This document shows positions 1 to 9,364 of a stretch of DNA of 64,000 bases, piece after piece (positions within the stretch are counted from its first letter, which is position 1; each line of letters begins with the position of its first letter). The stretch is from positions 62,001-126,000 of the forward strand of contig CABYPW010000003.1 of NCBI GenBank assembly GCA_902520885.1, written 5' to 3'. The stretch is from an uncultured SAR116 cluster alpha proteobacterium (lineage in GTDB: Bacteria; Pseudomonadota; Alphaproteobacteria; Puniceispirillales; Puniceispirillaceae). The notes below the pieces were generated by a model. That model made no database searches, was not told where the DNA came from, and saw only the letters and a list, made by a program, of their open reading frames with translations. The position numbers and the translations under genes are program-made.

Positions 1-1608
1 TATACGGCAAAGGACGGGCAAGTATATCAACTCAATTTGATGGATACACCTGGACATGTGGATTTTGGTTATGAAGTATCTCGCTCACTTGCAGCCTGCG
101 AAGGCTCATTGCTTGTCGTGGATGCTAGTCAGGGGGTTGAGGCTCAAACTCTGGCTAATGTCTATAAGGCAATCGATGTTGATCACGAAATCCTTGTAGT
201 TCTCAATAAGATGGATCTGCCTTCAGCAGAGCCTGACCGGATAAAAGCTCAAATCGAAGAGGTAGTGGGTCTACCAGCAGATGACGCAATCGCAATATCA
301 GCAAAAACTGGACTTGGTATTGATGAAGTGTTGGAAGCACTTGTGCATGATTTAGCACCGCCAGAAGGAAATAGGGAAGCGCCTTTGAAAGCTCTGCTTG
401 TTGATAGCTGGTATGATGCGTATTTGGGTGTGATGACATTGGTTCGCGTTCGAGATGGTGTGTTAAAAAAAGGTATGAAAATAAGGATGTGTGCTACCGG
501 AGCAACTCATACGATCGAACGTGTTGGAATCTTTGGTCCTAAAGCAACAATTATTGATGAACTAGGTCCAGGAGAGGTTGGATTTATCAATGCGGGGGTT
601 AAAACAGTATCTGATGCTAAAGTAGGGGACACCATTACGGATGACCGTAGACCCTGTGAGGAGATTCTGCCAGGCTTCAAGCCATCTGTTCCTGTTGTCT
701 TTTGTGGCTTGTTTCCAATAGACAGTGCTGATTTTCCAGAGCTTAGAAATGCGCTTGAAAAGTTGAGTTTGAACGATAGCTCATTTTCTTTTGAGGCTGA
801 GACATCTGCTGCCATTGGATTTGGTTTCCGTTGTGGATTTTTGGGTTTACTTCATATGGAAGTTATTAGAGAGAGATTAAATCGAGAATTCGGACTTGAA
901 TTAATTTCAACCGCTCCATCAGTCGTTTATGAAATTGAACTTACAGATGGGAAGGTTGAGAAGCTTCATAATCCCGCAGATATGCCAGAGGTGACAAAAA
1001 TCAACAATCTTTCTGAGCCTTGGATTACGGCTACTATAATGACACCTGACGAGTATCTTGGGCCAGTTTTAAGTTTATGCACTGAAAGAAGAGGTGAGCA
1101 AATAGACCTCACATATACCGGCACAAGAGCAATGGTAGTTTATAGACTTCCACTCAATGAAGTTGTGTTTGATTTTTATGATAAGTTAAAGTCCATAACC
1201 AGAGGATATGCAAGTTTTGACTATCAGATTGCAGATTATAAAGTGGGCGACTTAGTAAAGGTCTCCATATTAGTGAATGGCGACCCAGTAGATGCATTGT
1301 CTATGATTGTCCACCGGGAACAAGCGGAAATTAGGGGTAGAGCAATTTGTTTGAGACTAAAAGACCTTATACCTCGTCAAATGTACAAAGTAGCTTTGCA
1401 AGCGGCAATAGGCGGTAAGGTAATTGCTCGTGAAACGATAGCTGCTTTGAGAAAAGACGTCACTGCAAAATGTTACGGAGGGGACGTATCACGTAAAAGA
1501 AAATTATTGGATAAGCAAAAAGAAGGTAAAAAGAGAATGCGACAATTTGGAAAAGTTGATATTCCTCAGAATGCATTCTTTGAAGCACTAAAGATGGGTG
1601 ATAATTAA
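1..1608 (+). CDS. lepA: Elongation factor 4 (LepA), 5'-truncated
   Basis: Ribosome-associated translational GTPase EF4/LepA. The reading frame is open from base 1 (first codons Tyr-Thr-Ala-Lys-Asp), so the gene starts upstream of the window; I estimate that about 60-70 N-terminal residues, including the P-loop, are missing. What remains has the G3 motif DTPGHVDF, G4 NKMD, G5 SAKTG, the domain V run [15 protein letters not shown] and the LepA-specific C-terminus ([20 protein letters not shown]). An internal TTG/ATG near base 37 is not a credible start because the G3 motif follows directly. The stop codon overlaps the stop of the convergent gene in a shared TTAA. Identity is very secure. Confidence 0.97.
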   Translation, partial: YTAKDGQVYQLNLMDTPGHVDFGYEVSRSLAACEGSLLVVDASQGVEAQTLANVYKAIDVDHEILVVLNKMDLPSAEPDRIKAQIEEVVGLPADDAIAISAKTGLGIDEVLEALVHDLAPPEGNREAPLKALLVDSWYDAYLGVMTLVRVRDGVLKKGMKIRMCATGATHTIERVGIFGPKATIIDELGPGEVGFINAGVKTVSDAKVGDTITDDRRPCEEILPGFKPSVPVVFCGLFPIDSADFPELRNALEKLSLNDSSFSFEAETSAAIGFGFRCGFLGLLHMEVIRERLNREFGLELISTAPSVVYEIELTDGKVEKLHNPADMPEVTKINNLSEPWITATIMTPDEYLGPVLSLCTERRGEQIDLTYTGTRAMVVYRLPLNEVVFDFYDKLKSITRGYASFDYQIADYKVGDLVKVSILVNGDPVDALSMIVHREQAEIRGRAICLRLKDLIPRQMYKVALQAAIGGKVIARETIAALRKDVTAKCYGGDVSRKRKLLDKQKEGKKRMRQFGKVDIPQNAFFEALKMGDN

Positions 1609-1976
1609 CGACGTCCGTCGCGCCACAAGTTATTATACATTAGTCTTCGTCCACGCCTGCGCGGTAACCATTTTGATACCAATAGAAAAAATACTCCCAG
1701 TGCAAGGAAAAATAACGATGCTGGTAATTGGAGAGCGCTAGATATTGTTGGATGCCATAAAAAAGAGGGGCAGCCTAACACACTTATCAGGCTGCATGGG
1801 TCTATATATCTATCTATAATAGCTTCAGCCAATTGAAGAGAAGCAGGTGAGTTGTTATACCACACTTCTCCTAATAAAGTTGAACTCTCTTTTTGCTGTA
1901 ATCTATCGGTTACAAAAAACCAAAAAGATAGTAAACAAGACAATATACATAATATATTTAAAATCAACCTAGGCAT
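1605..1976 (-). CDS. Small predicted membrane protein, unknown function
   Basis: A 123-residue protein I do not recognise. It has an N-terminal hydrophobic segment (about residues 3-22), a central polar region with two Cys residues ([14 protein letters not shown]) and a second hydrophobic segment (about 80-103) followed by a very basic tail ([10 protein letters not shown]), so probably two membrane helices with the tail in the cytoplasm by the positive-inside rule. The gene is convergent with lepA and the two stop codons share four bases. No ribosome-binding site stands out. The hydrophobic periodicity and position suggest a real gene, but there is no functional clue. Confidence 0.6.
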   Translation of the reverse strand: MPRLILNILCILSCLLSFWFFVTDRLQQKESSTLLGEVWYNNSPASLQLAEAIIDRYIDPCSLISVLGCPSFLWHPTISSALQLPASLFFLALGVFFLLVSKWLPRRRGRRLMYNNLWRDGRR

Positions 1977-2168
1977 AAGTACATACTGTTCAATTAACTC
2001 TTTGTATGCAACAAAAATAAGGCCTAAAAAACATTTAACACTTTGTACAAGTTTATTTGCAAAAATAAGCCCTTTTAGGGTAGAAACACTATTGTATGAA
2101 AAACAAATTCATCGCTTAAAAAAATGGAAGTGATTTATTGAAGGAATACACGTTATTATACATAAATT

Positions 2169-2258
2169 GGAGGGATGGCCGAGTGGTTTAAGGCGCACGC
2201 CTGGAAAGCGTGTTGGGGTTAACGCCCCTCCGGGGTTCGAATCCCCGTCCCTCCGCCA
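2169..2258 (+). tRNA. tRNA-Ser (anticodon GGA)
   Basis: A complete class II tRNA. The acceptor arm GGAGGGA (2169-2175) pairs with TCCCTCC (2248-2254), followed by discriminator G and an encoded CCA (2256-2258). The anticodon stem CACGC/GCGTG encloses loop CTGGAAA with anticodon GGA at 2203-2205, reading UCC and UCU. The long variable arm and the T-arm CGGGG-TTCGAAT-CCCCG are typical of tRNA-Ser. No convincing terminator was seen just downstream. Confidence 0.97.
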
Positions 2259-2325
2259 CACTACCCTTATTAGTAACATCTTTTAATCAAAAATATCTCG
2301 ATAAATTGATAAATGGATTTTATAA

Positions 2326-2916
2326 ATGATTGCCTTTGTTTTGGCTATTTTCTTATTAATTTTAACGCCTGGTCCAGGCGTTTTATCACTTGCTGGAGTT
2401 GGTGCAGCATTTGGTTGGCACCAAGGAATTAAATATTTAATTGGATTATTTGTTGGCTATAATATTGCCTTTTTGGCAGCTATTTTTGGCCTTTCTACAA
2501 TAATGTTAGCAAATCCAACAGTTCGCACGGGATTATTGTTTATATCAGTTTCGTATCTTGGTTACTTAGCCATAAGGATTGCTTTTGCAAGAACTAATAT
2601 ATCATTTATAAATATTCCTAAACCTGGATTACTAACTGGGTTAACTTTCCAGCTCATAAACCCAAAAGTATATGCTGTAAATATGACGATTCTCAGTGGT
2701 TTTGCCTTTCATCCTCAAAATTTTATAGTTGAAACTAGTCTAAAATTTTTAATAACTAATGTAATTTGGACCCTTCTTCATTGTTTGTGGTTATTCATTG
2801 GTATTAAAATAAATCAATTGGATTTATCTGAGCATATGCAAAAAAATATAAATATTTTCATGGCAATCAGCCTTGTGGTGGTGGTTGGATTATCTGTTTG
2901 GTCAATTTTAATTTAG
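2326..2916 (+). CDS. LysE/RhtB-family amino-acid exporter
   Basis: A 196-residue inner-membrane protein with about six hydrophobic segments, the usual size of the family. The N-terminus LTPGPGVLSLAGVGAAFGW followed by G...YLIGLFVGYN is the LysE/RhtB signature, and the mid-protein segment LINPKVYAVNM matches the conserved (N)PK motif at the start of the fourth helix. The family exports amino acids such as lysine, threonine, homoserine or leucine; the substrate cannot be read from sequence. The gene stands alone downstream of the tRNA gene, with a weak ribosome-binding site. Confidence 0.85.
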   Translation: MIAFVLAIFLLILTPGPGVLSLAGVGAAFGWHQGIKYLIGLFVGYNIAFLAAIFGLSTIMLANPTVRTGLLFISVSYLGYLAIRIAFARTNISFINIPKPGLLTGLTFQLINPKVYAVNMTILSGFAFHPQNFIVETSLKFLITNVIWTLLHCLWLFIGIKINQLDLSEHMQKNINIFMAISLVVVVGLSVWSILI

Positions 2917-3230
2917 ATACAGTATTTTACCAATCTCTTCTAAATTACTGCGAGTTGGAACGTTATATTGTGAATACATCATGCCTTTAAAACTGATAAA
3001 GGTATGTAAAATATTCCTTATTTTTTTGCTACTTGCCTTCGTACTAACTAGAGTTTTGTATGACTAAAATTAAAAATCAACCTAACTTAATAATATTGCA
3101 TCTTTTGTCTCTTACATATTGCATTATCAACATTTTTATTTTGTAATTATTAACTAGCATTATTATTAAGCCTAATCATATTGTTTGACCTATTATTGAA
3201 TGCAACGCTTTTAATTGGAGATAAAATTAA
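2917..3230. other. Intergenic stretch with no recognised content
   Basis: This 314-base AT-rich stretch between the LysE-type gene and the next ORF holds no ORF with coding character, no clear terminator hairpin and no tRNA-like structure. It presumably carries the promoter of the 3231 gene; a GGAG Shine-Dalgarno at 3217-3220 marks that start. Confidence 0.5.
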
Positions 3231-3575
3231 ATGGTAAAACCTATGACTAAGGAAATTCTATTCATGAACTGTATGGAATTAGACTTTGCTACTAAAGTTG
3301 AGCTTGAACATTGGATGGCCACTTTTGAAGAAAAAGTATGGACAAATGATATTATGAAAAAATTATCAAAAGCTGGATTAGTTAGAACCACAGCGGCTCA
3401 AGTTTGGAATAAAGAAAATCACAGAATCACTCGGATTTTTGAATATGAAAATGAAAAAGCTTATAAAAATTGTCAGGAAATAATAGCAAAAGAAATCATG
3501 CCTAAAGCAATGGCTCATTATAGTCCAAGGATGCGAAATAATAGGGGCATTGTTTTTTATGATTATAGAAGCTGA
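3231..3575 (+). CDS. Hypothetical protein (114 aa)
   Basis: A soluble 114-residue protein without signal peptide or membrane helix. The pattern (a beta strand ILFMNCMEL, a long helix around ELEHWMATFEEKVW, then the strand ITRIFEYEN, a helix around YKNCQEIIAKEIMPKAM and the final strand GIVFYDYR) is compatible with a dimeric alpha/beta-barrel fold, but this is structural inference and I recognise no family. A GGAG site 10 bases before the ATG supports the start; an in-frame ATG four codons later is also possible. It is monocistronic, followed by a DUF2652 gene 73 bases downstream. Confidence 0.6.
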   Translation: MVKPMTKEILFMNCMELDFATKVELEHWMATFEEKVWTNDIMKKLSKAGLVRTTAAQVWNKENHRITRIFEYENEKAYKNCQEIIAKEIMPKAMAHYSPRMRNNRGIVFYDYRS

Positions 3576-3648
3576 ATCAATTTAATATATTAGATGTTTA
3601 AAATAATCGAAATTGGTCTCAAATCTAAAAATTTTATAAGGAACTTTG

Positions 3649-4368
3649 ATGCAAAAAAAGACAGGATTTTTATTAATCGCGGATATAAGCGGCTATACTC
3701 CTTTTATCAAAAATCATTCGATGAGAAAGAAACCACTTATTGGAAAAAAAATTGCAGATTTTTGGGATAGCCATGCTGACAAATTGATCAATACTTTACT
3801 AGAAGAAATTATTGAAAATTTTGAGCCAGTCATGAAGTTTAATAAGCTAGAGGGTGACGCTGCTCTTTTTTTTCTAGAAGAGCTTAATGGTGAAAACCAA
3901 ATACAGGGCATCTATGACAAAATGTTAACTACTAGAGAAAAGTTTAACTTAAAAGTAAATTCATTACAGTTCGTGCAATCTTGTCCCTGCGACCCATGTC
4001 AGCAATCCAAAAATTTAAAGTTGAAAATGTTCCTTCACAAAGGCTTTTTTCACCAAACAGAAATTAGAAATAATCAGGAGTTATCGGGTGAAGCTCTGAT
4101 TTTTATTCATCGAATGTTAAAAAATAAAATAAAATCTTCTGAATATTTTTTGTTTTCAGAGGCTGTTTTGAAGAACTTAGATAAGCATTTAGAGTTTTCA
4201 CTGGTCACACAAAAAGTAGACGATTTTGGTAAACAGAAATTTGGATTTATCGACTTTGAGGATAAAGCTCATTTTGTGTCAGACAATACCTTTGCACAGA
4301 AATTGCTGGATACGTATAAAATGCTAAGTTTTTTTACAAATAAAAAAAACCAACATTCTGAAGCATAG
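3649..4368 (+). CDS. DUF2652 protein (nucleotidyl-cyclase-like fold)
   Basis: A soluble 239-residue protein matching DUF2652, a family distantly related to class III nucleotidyl cyclases. The start LLIADISGYTPFI, the segment KLEGDAALFF in the middle, the Cys-rich motif CPCDPC and the stretch LSGEALIFIHRMLKN are the family landmarks in the usual order. The Asp residues in the first two motifs sit where cyclases place their metal-binding residues, but no cyclase activity is established for the family. I chose ATG 3649, six bases after an AAGGAA site, over the TTG one codon upstream. The role is unknown; ligand sensing or signalling is only a guess. Confidence 0.75.
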   Translation: MQKKTGFLLIADISGYTPFIKNHSMRKKPLIGKKIADFWDSHADKLINTLLEEIIENFEPVMKFNKLEGDAALFFLEELNGENQIQGIYDKMLTTREKFNLKVNSLQFVQSCPCDPCQQSKNLKLKMFLHKGFFHQTEIRNNQELSGEALIFIHRMLKNKIKSSEYFLFSEAVLKNLDKHLEFSLVTQKVDDFGKQKFGFIDFEDKAHFVSDNTFAQKLLDTYKMLSFFTNKKNQHSEA

Positions 4369-4500
4369 GACGGTATTGCCTATCAAGATGTCACCAGGTC
4401 TGTATCTGACTAGAACTCATAAATTAAAAAAAATCAGAAAAAACTAAACTTTAAAGAAAACCGTCGTTATTTTAAACAATTCATGTTTTCTTCCTATAAT

Positions 4501-4527
4501 AGGACAGCCTTTGCGCTGTCCTTTTTT
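4501..4527 (+). terminator. Intrinsic terminator directly after a TATAAT box
   Basis: The perfect 8-bp stem AGGACAGC/GCTGTCCT (4501-4508 with 4515-4522) with a 6-base loop is followed by a T tract (4522-4527). It lies 130 bases past the DUF2652 stop and just before the DUF4174 start at 4544. A perfect TATAAT (4495-4500) abuts the left arm, so a start site driven by it would fall inside the hairpin; the two are hard to reconcile unless one is fortuitous or an attenuator is present. Confidence 0.75.
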
Positions 4528-4543
4528 ATGGCAAGGTGATTAG

Positions 4544-4978
4544 ATGAAAATAAAACTTGGATTAAAAAAAACAAAATTATCGTTTTATTTTTTTCTTGTA
4601 TGTCACCTTTGCGTCTCGTTGGAAGCAAGTTCAATGATTTTAGATAAATACGCTTGGACTAACCGGTTGGTCATAGTAGTTACTGAGAAAAACAAAAATA
4701 AACTAGAGAAAGATGTAAGACAGTTCTTTGAGCTTTATCGTTGTGATGTTGATGATAGAAATCTAAAATTACTCAGTTTTTTCGTAGATAATCCAATAGT
4801 GCAACAGTTGCCAACCTCATTCCAGTCTCAAACTGGTATGTGGCTTATTGGATATGATGGGGATATTAAAGCTTACAGTGAAGATGGCCAACTTTTAACA
4901 AAGCTATTTGAAATTATTGATAAGATGCCAATGCGAAAAGGTGAAATGAAATCAGGTAGCGGTGATTGTATTAAATGA
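4544..4978 (+). CDS. DUF4174 protein, probably exported
   Basis: A 144-residue protein with a basic N-terminus and one hydrophobic segment (about residues 13-29) that reads as a signal peptide or anchor. The rest matches DUF4174: WTNRLVIVV at the beginning of the domain, WLIGYDGDIKAYSE in the middle, and the characteristic C-terminal LFEIIDKMPMRKGEMKSG. The family has a thioredoxin-like predicted fold but no redox CXXC is present here, and its function is unknown. An AAGGTG Shine-Dalgarno sits just after the terminator T tract. A neighbouring -10-like TATAAT lies upstream of that hairpin. Confidence 0.75.
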   Translation: MKIKLGLKKTKLSFYFFLVCHLCVSLEASSMILDKYAWTNRLVIVVTEKNKNKLEKDVRQFFELYRCDVDDRNLKLLSFFVDNPIVQQLPTSFQSQTGMWLIGYDGDIKAYSEDGQLLTKLFEIIDKMPMRKGEMKSGSGDCIK

Positions 4979-5065
4979 ATGCGTATTCCGTATCAACATA
5001 AGATGGTTAGGTAGTTGGTCATAACCGTAATTATATAAATTTAAAGGTATGAATTATGCACTGTA

Positions 5066-5995
5066 TTATTGTCGAAATGTTTTGGAGAAAGGTGTTTTTA
5101 GATCCAATAAAGAATTTAAAAGTGCGGCTTCATTTAACAGGCTTTCATCACTTATCCGAATCGGATTGATATCTATGCCGCCTCGCCTTGTATAAAGACA
5201 GGCTACGAGTATTTTACTGTGAGGAAGTAAATCACATAATGTTTTAAAAACATGTTCACAAATCTCTTCATGAAAATGATTTTCTTGTCTCATAGATATG
5301 ATGTACTTGAGAAGTGATATTTTTGTGGGAACTTGGTTCCCAATAATTTTAATAAAGATGTCTCCCCAGTCTGGCTGGTTTGTTACTCTGCAGTTAGAAC
5401 GTAAAGCTCTTGAGGATACTTGAAAATCAGTGAGCTTAGTAATTTGTTCTGTCTGAAGCAAAGAAGGGTTTTGTTTAAATATATCAAAGTCTTCTCTTTC
5501 AAAATCGATACTATCTTCAAGTGGAGTAAAATCAGTAAAAATATTTTTTGGTTCTAGTGTGTTTTTGTCATGGAAAGATGCATTGACTTCCGTTTTCAAT
5601 AGCTTACTCAAAATTTCAATAACCTTATTAGTCGCTTTCTTTGTTGCACTCTCGTAGTCACCTTCAAATTTCACAAAATTGAAGGAGTTTAAAAAAAGTT
5701 TGAGTGATTTAGACTCTACTATATTTAGCGACTCACACGGATAAATTATTTTTAAAAGTCCAGTCACAGGATAGCTGTTCGACAATAAGAACGAAAATTC
5801 AAAAGCATGCCACACATCCCATCCTAAAAATGGAAGGTTTTCACTTTTAATGTTATCATGTTCTCGATTGAGTGCTCGGGGTATACATACCAGTAAGTTT
5901 TCGTCTATTTCAAATTGACTCTGATATTTTTTATTTAGACCACCATTAGATTTTTTCCCTAGATGTTTTGACGCAATTTTGTCGATTTCATCCAT
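5066..5995 (-). CDS. queF: NADPH-dependent 7-cyano-7-deazaguanine reductase, long form
   Basis: QueF reduces preQ0 to preQ1, the last free-base step of queuosine synthesis, in the cytoplasm. The 309-residue length and two-domain layout identify the bimodular type II enzyme (E. coli has 282). The N-terminal half has LPFLGWDVWHAFEFSFL and SLKLFLNSFN; the C-terminal half has LRSNCRVTNQPDWGD, containing the nucleophilic Cys202 and proton donor Asp209, the substrate-binding FHEE near residues 241-244, and the terminal YTRRGGIDINP. All expected catalytic residues are present. The gene is monocistronic, divergent from the small membrane-protein gene at 6152. I saw no preQ1 riboswitch upstream. Confidence 0.95.
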   Translation of the reverse strand: MDEIDKIASKHLGKKSNGGLNKKYQSQFEIDENLLVCIPRALNREHDNIKSENLPFLGWDVWHAFEFSFLLSNSYPVTGLLKIIYPCESLNIVESKSLKLFLNSFNFVKFEGDYESATKKATNKVIEILSKLLKTEVNASFHDKNTLEPKNIFTDFTPLEDSIDFEREDFDIFKQNPSLLQTEQITKLTDFQVSSRALRSNCRVTNQPDWGDIFIKIIGNQVPTKISLLKYIISMRQENHFHEEICEHVFKTLCDLLPHSKILVACLYTRRGGIDINPIRISDESLLNEAALLNSLLDLKTPFSKTFRQ

Positions 5996-6151
5996 CTCAC
6001 ATCCTCATATCCCAATTTCACCAAAAATCATCAAGAAGGTTTGTTAGTTTTATCTCCAAAAGTATGTTTTTGAAAGCTATTCGTTTAAATAAAATCCAAT
6101 ATGCTTATTGTTGCGTATAAACGAGGCAATATGTCGCACAGGGAGTAAAGT

Positions 6152-6445
6152 ATGGGTAAAGCAATAGTTAATATGTGGAACTTGATTATGGACCATAATG
6201 TTAATCCATTAAAAAATATTCAGGATTTGCAGACCAGACATCTATTTATGCAATTGTTAGCTTGGATGTGGTGCGTTATTTTTGCAAGTAGCCTGGGTTC
6301 TTTTTTAGCGTTTGGTGTTAGCGCTATATTACATTCACTATTAATAGCAGGAGTGGCAATAACGGTTGCTACCTTTGAAATGGCAAAAAAACAACCCCAA
6401 TATTTTGGAGGTTTAGGTCGTTCAGCTAACGGTGAACATGAGTAA
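6152..6445 (+). CDS. Small predicted membrane protein
   Basis: A 97-residue protein with an amphipathic, polar N-terminus (residues 1-30) and two hydrophobic segments at about 32-52 and 54-73, then a polar tail ending QYFGGLGRSANGEHE. A GGGAG site eight bases before the ATG supports the start. It is 41 bases upstream of the PsiE-like gene and probably cotranscribed with it. I recognise no family. Confidence 0.65.
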   Translation: MGKAIVNMWNLIMDHNVNPLKNIQDLQTRHLFMQLLAWMWCVIFASSLGSFLAFGVSAILHSLLIAGVAITVATFEMAKKQPQYFGGLGRSANGEHE

Positions 6446-6486
6446 GTTACACTGATATAAAAACAAATTAGAATAAGCTGGTTTAA

Positions 6487-6864
6487 ATGAATAATATTGG
6501 CACATCTGTAATAGGGTTTTTGGAAAAAAGCCTTTTGACTGTAGTGGCAGTTTTAACAGTCATTGCCACTTTGCAAGAACTCTTAGCTATTTTTGATGCT
6601 CGAAAAGTGCAATTAGCTGACCTACTTCTTCTTTTTCTTTACACTGAGGTTCTTGGAATGGTTGGAGCCTTTTATAAAAGTAAGAAAATTCCGATTACAC
6701 TTCCACTTTTTATTGCGATGACTGCACTCGCAAGGTTGATAATTTTGCAAGGTAAAGAGATGGATGCCATTATATTACTATATGAAGCTGGCGCTATTTT
6801 AATTCTAGCATTGGCATGTTTGGCTATTCGCTTTAGACCTCCGTCTATAGAAGAAAAAGAATAA
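6487..6864 (+). CDS. PsiE-family (phosphate-starvation-inducible E) membrane protein
   Basis: A 125-residue protein with four hydrophobic segments. The order of features matches PsiE: a first helix ending in TLQELLAIF, the core LADLLLLFLYTEVLGMVGAFYKSKK, ITLPLFIAMTALARLIIL, and the last helix EAGAILILALACLAIRF. In E. coli psiE is induced by phosphate starvation through PhoB and its function is unknown. The phosphate cluster lies only a few kb away, but I did not find a Pho box just upstream, so Pho control is not shown here. It is probably cotranscribed with the preceding small membrane-protein gene. Confidence 0.8.
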   Translation: MNNIGTSVIGFLEKSLLTVVAVLTVIATLQELLAIFDARKVQLADLLLLFLYTEVLGMVGAFYKSKKIPITLPLFIAMTALARLIILQGKEMDAIILLYEAGAILILALACLAIRFRPPSIEEKE

Positions 6865-7153
6865 GCTTTAATATAATAAGCCCCCAATTTATTATTTCTT
6901 TTAGGAGAAGGCCTCATATGCTTGTTGTGGTGATGAAAGGCTTTTATGTTTGAACAGCAAATAGCTTATTTTATAAATAAACTTGAAACGGTTTTTAGTT
7001 TTTTGCGATGTGTTCGTTAACATGGATACAAAAAACAAATGAATATTCGACATCCATTTGATGTGCTTTTACAGAATTTGCACGGAAATGTCTTTTATGA
7101 CATCTTACTAATGTTAATATTCAAGACCAAACTTCTAACTTCTTGAGAGATAG

Positions 7154-8332
7154 ATGAGCATAAATAAACCAGTCAGAGCAAGAGATGGCCAACAATGGAT
7201 ATATGATTATCTAATGAGAACAACCGGCCGTGCCATCCATTTTGAGATTGATGGTCGCCAACTTCCCTCTCCGGTAAAATCAATTAAAATGGCAGCAAAG
7301 TATCTGTCAAAGAAAGCAGAAAAGGCCGAGAAATTAGCTTCGTTATCTAAGTCCAACGATGATTTAATAAGTGCTCGAATTTTATATCGAAAAGCCTCTG
7401 AAATGTTTCGTGAGGCTCAGCATTTTACAGTGCCGATCATAAGTGATTATAGATGGGGCCTATATGAAAAATGTCTCTCTTGTACTGAGGAGCTGCATAA
7501 ACTCTCAGAATATAAAATTAAAAAAGTGTATCTTGAATCAGAAATTGGTCCCATACCAGCATTATGGCACATTTTTGATGCCGAAGTAGAAGCGCCAGCG
7601 GTAGTCTTTATTCCCGGAATGGACAATACAAAAGAAAACTATCCAAACCCTCTAGAAAACGAATTTTATATGAGAGGAATGCATGTATTGGCGATTGATG
7701 GTCCGGGGCAAGGTGAAATGCTTAGGGAGGGTGTTTATGTAACACAGGATAATCATATTATTGCCGCTAAAGCTGCATATGAATTTCTAGCTAAACAAAA
7801 AACGGTAGATGAGAAGAAGATTGGCATATGCGGAAGAAGTTTTGGCACTTTTTGGTCAATGAGAGCAGCCGCGGCAGAACCAAGATTTGCTGCCCTGGCA
7901 GGTGCGGTGGCATGTTATTTTTGGGATAATCTCACTATCTTCGATGAGGCACCAATTCGTTTCAAACAGATATTTATGGAAATGGCAGGCACTCATTCGG
8001 AGGAGCAATTTGACTTAATGTGTCAGGATTTTAGTCTTAAACCAGATGTTGATAAGATCTCTTGTCCAACGCTAATGGCAACTGGTGAATTTGACCCGCT
8101 AAGCCCAATAGAGGACGCCGACGCAATTTTCAGCAAACTTAATGCTCCAAAGGAGATGTGGGTGTTTGAAGATGAATTTCACCCTATCCGAACGCCAGAG
8201 GCACTGTCAGGGCACAGCGTCTTTCACTATATTGCCCATTGGATGAGAAAAGCGTTAGATGGAAAGCTTCCTTCTAAATATGAAAAGAGGCGCTATATTT
8301 CAAAAAATGGTGATGGCATGTTTGACATATAA
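7154..8332 (+). CDS. Alpha/beta-hydrolase of the FrsA/pseudooxynicotine-hydrolase-like group
   Basis: A 392-residue cytoplasmic hydrolase. The first 140 residues are a helical N-terminal domain (KAEKLASLSKS...ARILYRKASEMFREAQHF), then the hydrolase core: VVFIPGMDNTKENY (oxyanion region), LAIDGPGQGEM, the nucleophile elbow GRSFG with Ser229, Asp314 in GEFDPLSP and His343 in EDEFHPIRT. This layout is typical of 2,6-dihydropseudooxynicotine hydrolase-like and FrsA-type proteins, which cleave C-C or ester bonds; the substrate is unknown. The gene is monocistronic. A small inverted repeat ATGTC/GACAT (7088-7103) upstream might be an operator but is too short to claim. Confidence 0.85.
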   Translation: MSINKPVRARDGQQWIYDYLMRTTGRAIHFEIDGRQLPSPVKSIKMAAKYLSKKAEKAEKLASLSKSNDDLISARILYRKASEMFREAQHFTVPIISDYRWGLYEKCLSCTEELHKLSEYKIKKVYLESEIGPIPALWHIFDAEVEAPAVVFIPGMDNTKENYPNPLENEFYMRGMHVLAIDGPGQGEMLREGVYVTQDNHIIAAKAAYEFLAKQKTVDEKKIGICGRSFGTFWSMRAAAAEPRFAALAGAVACYFWDNLTIFDEAPIRFKQIFMEMAGTHSEEQFDLMCQDFSLKPDVDKISCPTLMATGEFDPLSPIEDADAIFSKLNAPKEMWVFEDEFHPIRTPEALSGHSVFHYIAHWMRKALDGKLPSKYEKRRYISKNGDGMFDI

Positions 8333-8376
8333 TATTATCTTTTCCAAGGAAGAAAGATTATGCGACCTATCTCGAT

Positions 8377-9285
8377 TTAAAATATTTTAGGAACATAAAG
8401 GGTATCAGGTAGAGTTCTACGTTCATAATCTGGGTTAAATTGCCTTTCAGGAAGAGAGATTTTCTGATGCGGAATTTCAACATAAGGAATTTTAGAAAGT
8501 ATATGACTAATGCAATTTAGGCGTTCACGTCTTTTATCATTACCTTCAACGATGTACCAAGGGGCAACATCAGTTGATGTTCTCTCAAACATCTCTTCTT
8601 TTGCTTTTGTATATTCTTCCCATTTTATTCTGCTTTGAAGATCCATTTCAGATAATTTCCATTGTTTTAATGGATCGTGAATTCTCAGCATGAAACGAAA
8701 CTGCTGTTCCTCATCTGTTATTGAAAACCAATACTTAAGTAATATTATATCAGCTCGCACTAGCATCTTTTCGAACTCAATCACGTCCTTAAAAAACTGT
8801 TCTACTTCTTTATTGGTTGCGAAACCCATAACCTTTTCTACCCCAGCACGATTGTACCAAGACCGATCAAACAAAACAATCTCTCCTCCTGATGGGAGGT
8901 GAGGAACGAAACGTTGGAAATACCACTGTGTCATTTCACGTTCCGTTGGTTTTGGCAACGCAACGATCCGAGATACTCTAGGGTCCATTCTTTGGGTAAT
9001 ACGCTTTATAACGCCACCCTTTCCGGCACTGTCTCGGCCTTCACATAATATTACAATCTTAGAGTTGGTCGCGACGACCCAATCTTGTAATTTAATTAAT
9101 TCTGATTGTAGCTCTAAAAGGTATTTATAATAGGTATCATTTTTTAGAGTTGATTTTTGTCTCTCTAAATAATTATGTTGCAGTTCTGGTGGGATAGTAT
9201 CTTCAAGTTCTAGTTCAAATGTGTCTTCAAGCAAGCCGCTTACAAACTTGGCTGTAAACTTCGGTTTTGAATCTCTATCGCGCAT
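8377..9285 (-). CDS. ppk2: Polyphosphate kinase 2
   Basis: PPK2 transfers phosphate between polyphosphate and nucleotides, usually making GTP or ATP from NDPs, in the cytoplasm. The 302-residue single-domain form has the Walker A motif GRDSAGKGG (about residues 83-91), the Walker B region IVLFDRSWYNRAGVE (about 136-150), DPRVSRIVALPKPTE between them and the lid segment around RIHDPLKQWKLSEMDL. N-terminal residues 1-50 are a polar extension. A Pho-box-like element lies 58-75 bases upstream on the coding strand (9343-9360), so the gene is probably induced by phosphate limitation. It sits at the edge of the Pst/Pho block, directly downstream of a Nudix gene. Confidence 0.95.
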   Translation of the reverse strand: MRDRDSKPKFTAKFVSGLLEDTFELELEDTIPPELQHNYLERQKSTLKNDTYYKYLLELQSELIKLQDWVVATNSKIVILCEGRDSAGKGGVIKRITQRMDPRVSRIVALPKPTEREMTQWYFQRFVPHLPSGGEIVLFDRSWYNRAGVEKVMGFATNKEVEQFFKDVIEFEKMLVRADIILLKYWFSITDEEQQFRFMLRIHDPLKQWKLSEMDLQSRIKWEEYTKAKEEMFERTSTDVAPWYIVEGNDKRRERLNCISHILSKIPYVEIPHQKISLPERQFNPDYERRTLPDTLYVPKIF

Positions 9286-9342
9286 CAGTTAAACCTAAAA
9301 AACAAACAATCCCTTTATCTTGTAAATAGCTAAAAAATAAAT

Positions 9343-9360
9343 ATGACACTTTTATTACAG
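9343..9360 (-). promoter_or_regulatory. Pho box upstream of ppk2
   Basis: On the minus strand the site reads CTGTAAT-AAAA-GTGTCAT, two 7-base half-sites in direct orientation separated by 4 bases, the layout of the PhoB Pho box (CTGTCAT-N4-CTGTCAC in E. coli). It matches the elements before pstS, phoB and gap in this window in orientation and in sequence. Confidence 0.75.
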
Positions 9361-9364
9361 TTTT

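Noticed and set aside
1852-2133. Plus-strand ORF of 93 codons overlapping the 5' end of the small membrane-protein gene
   Set aside because: It overlaps the better-supported minus-strand ORF with hydrophobic helices, has no family resemblance and a low-complexity basic composition.
7088-7103. ATGTC/GACAT inverted repeat as a Pho box or operator
   Set aside because: It is inverted rather than direct, only 5 bp per arm, and unlike the four Pho boxes.
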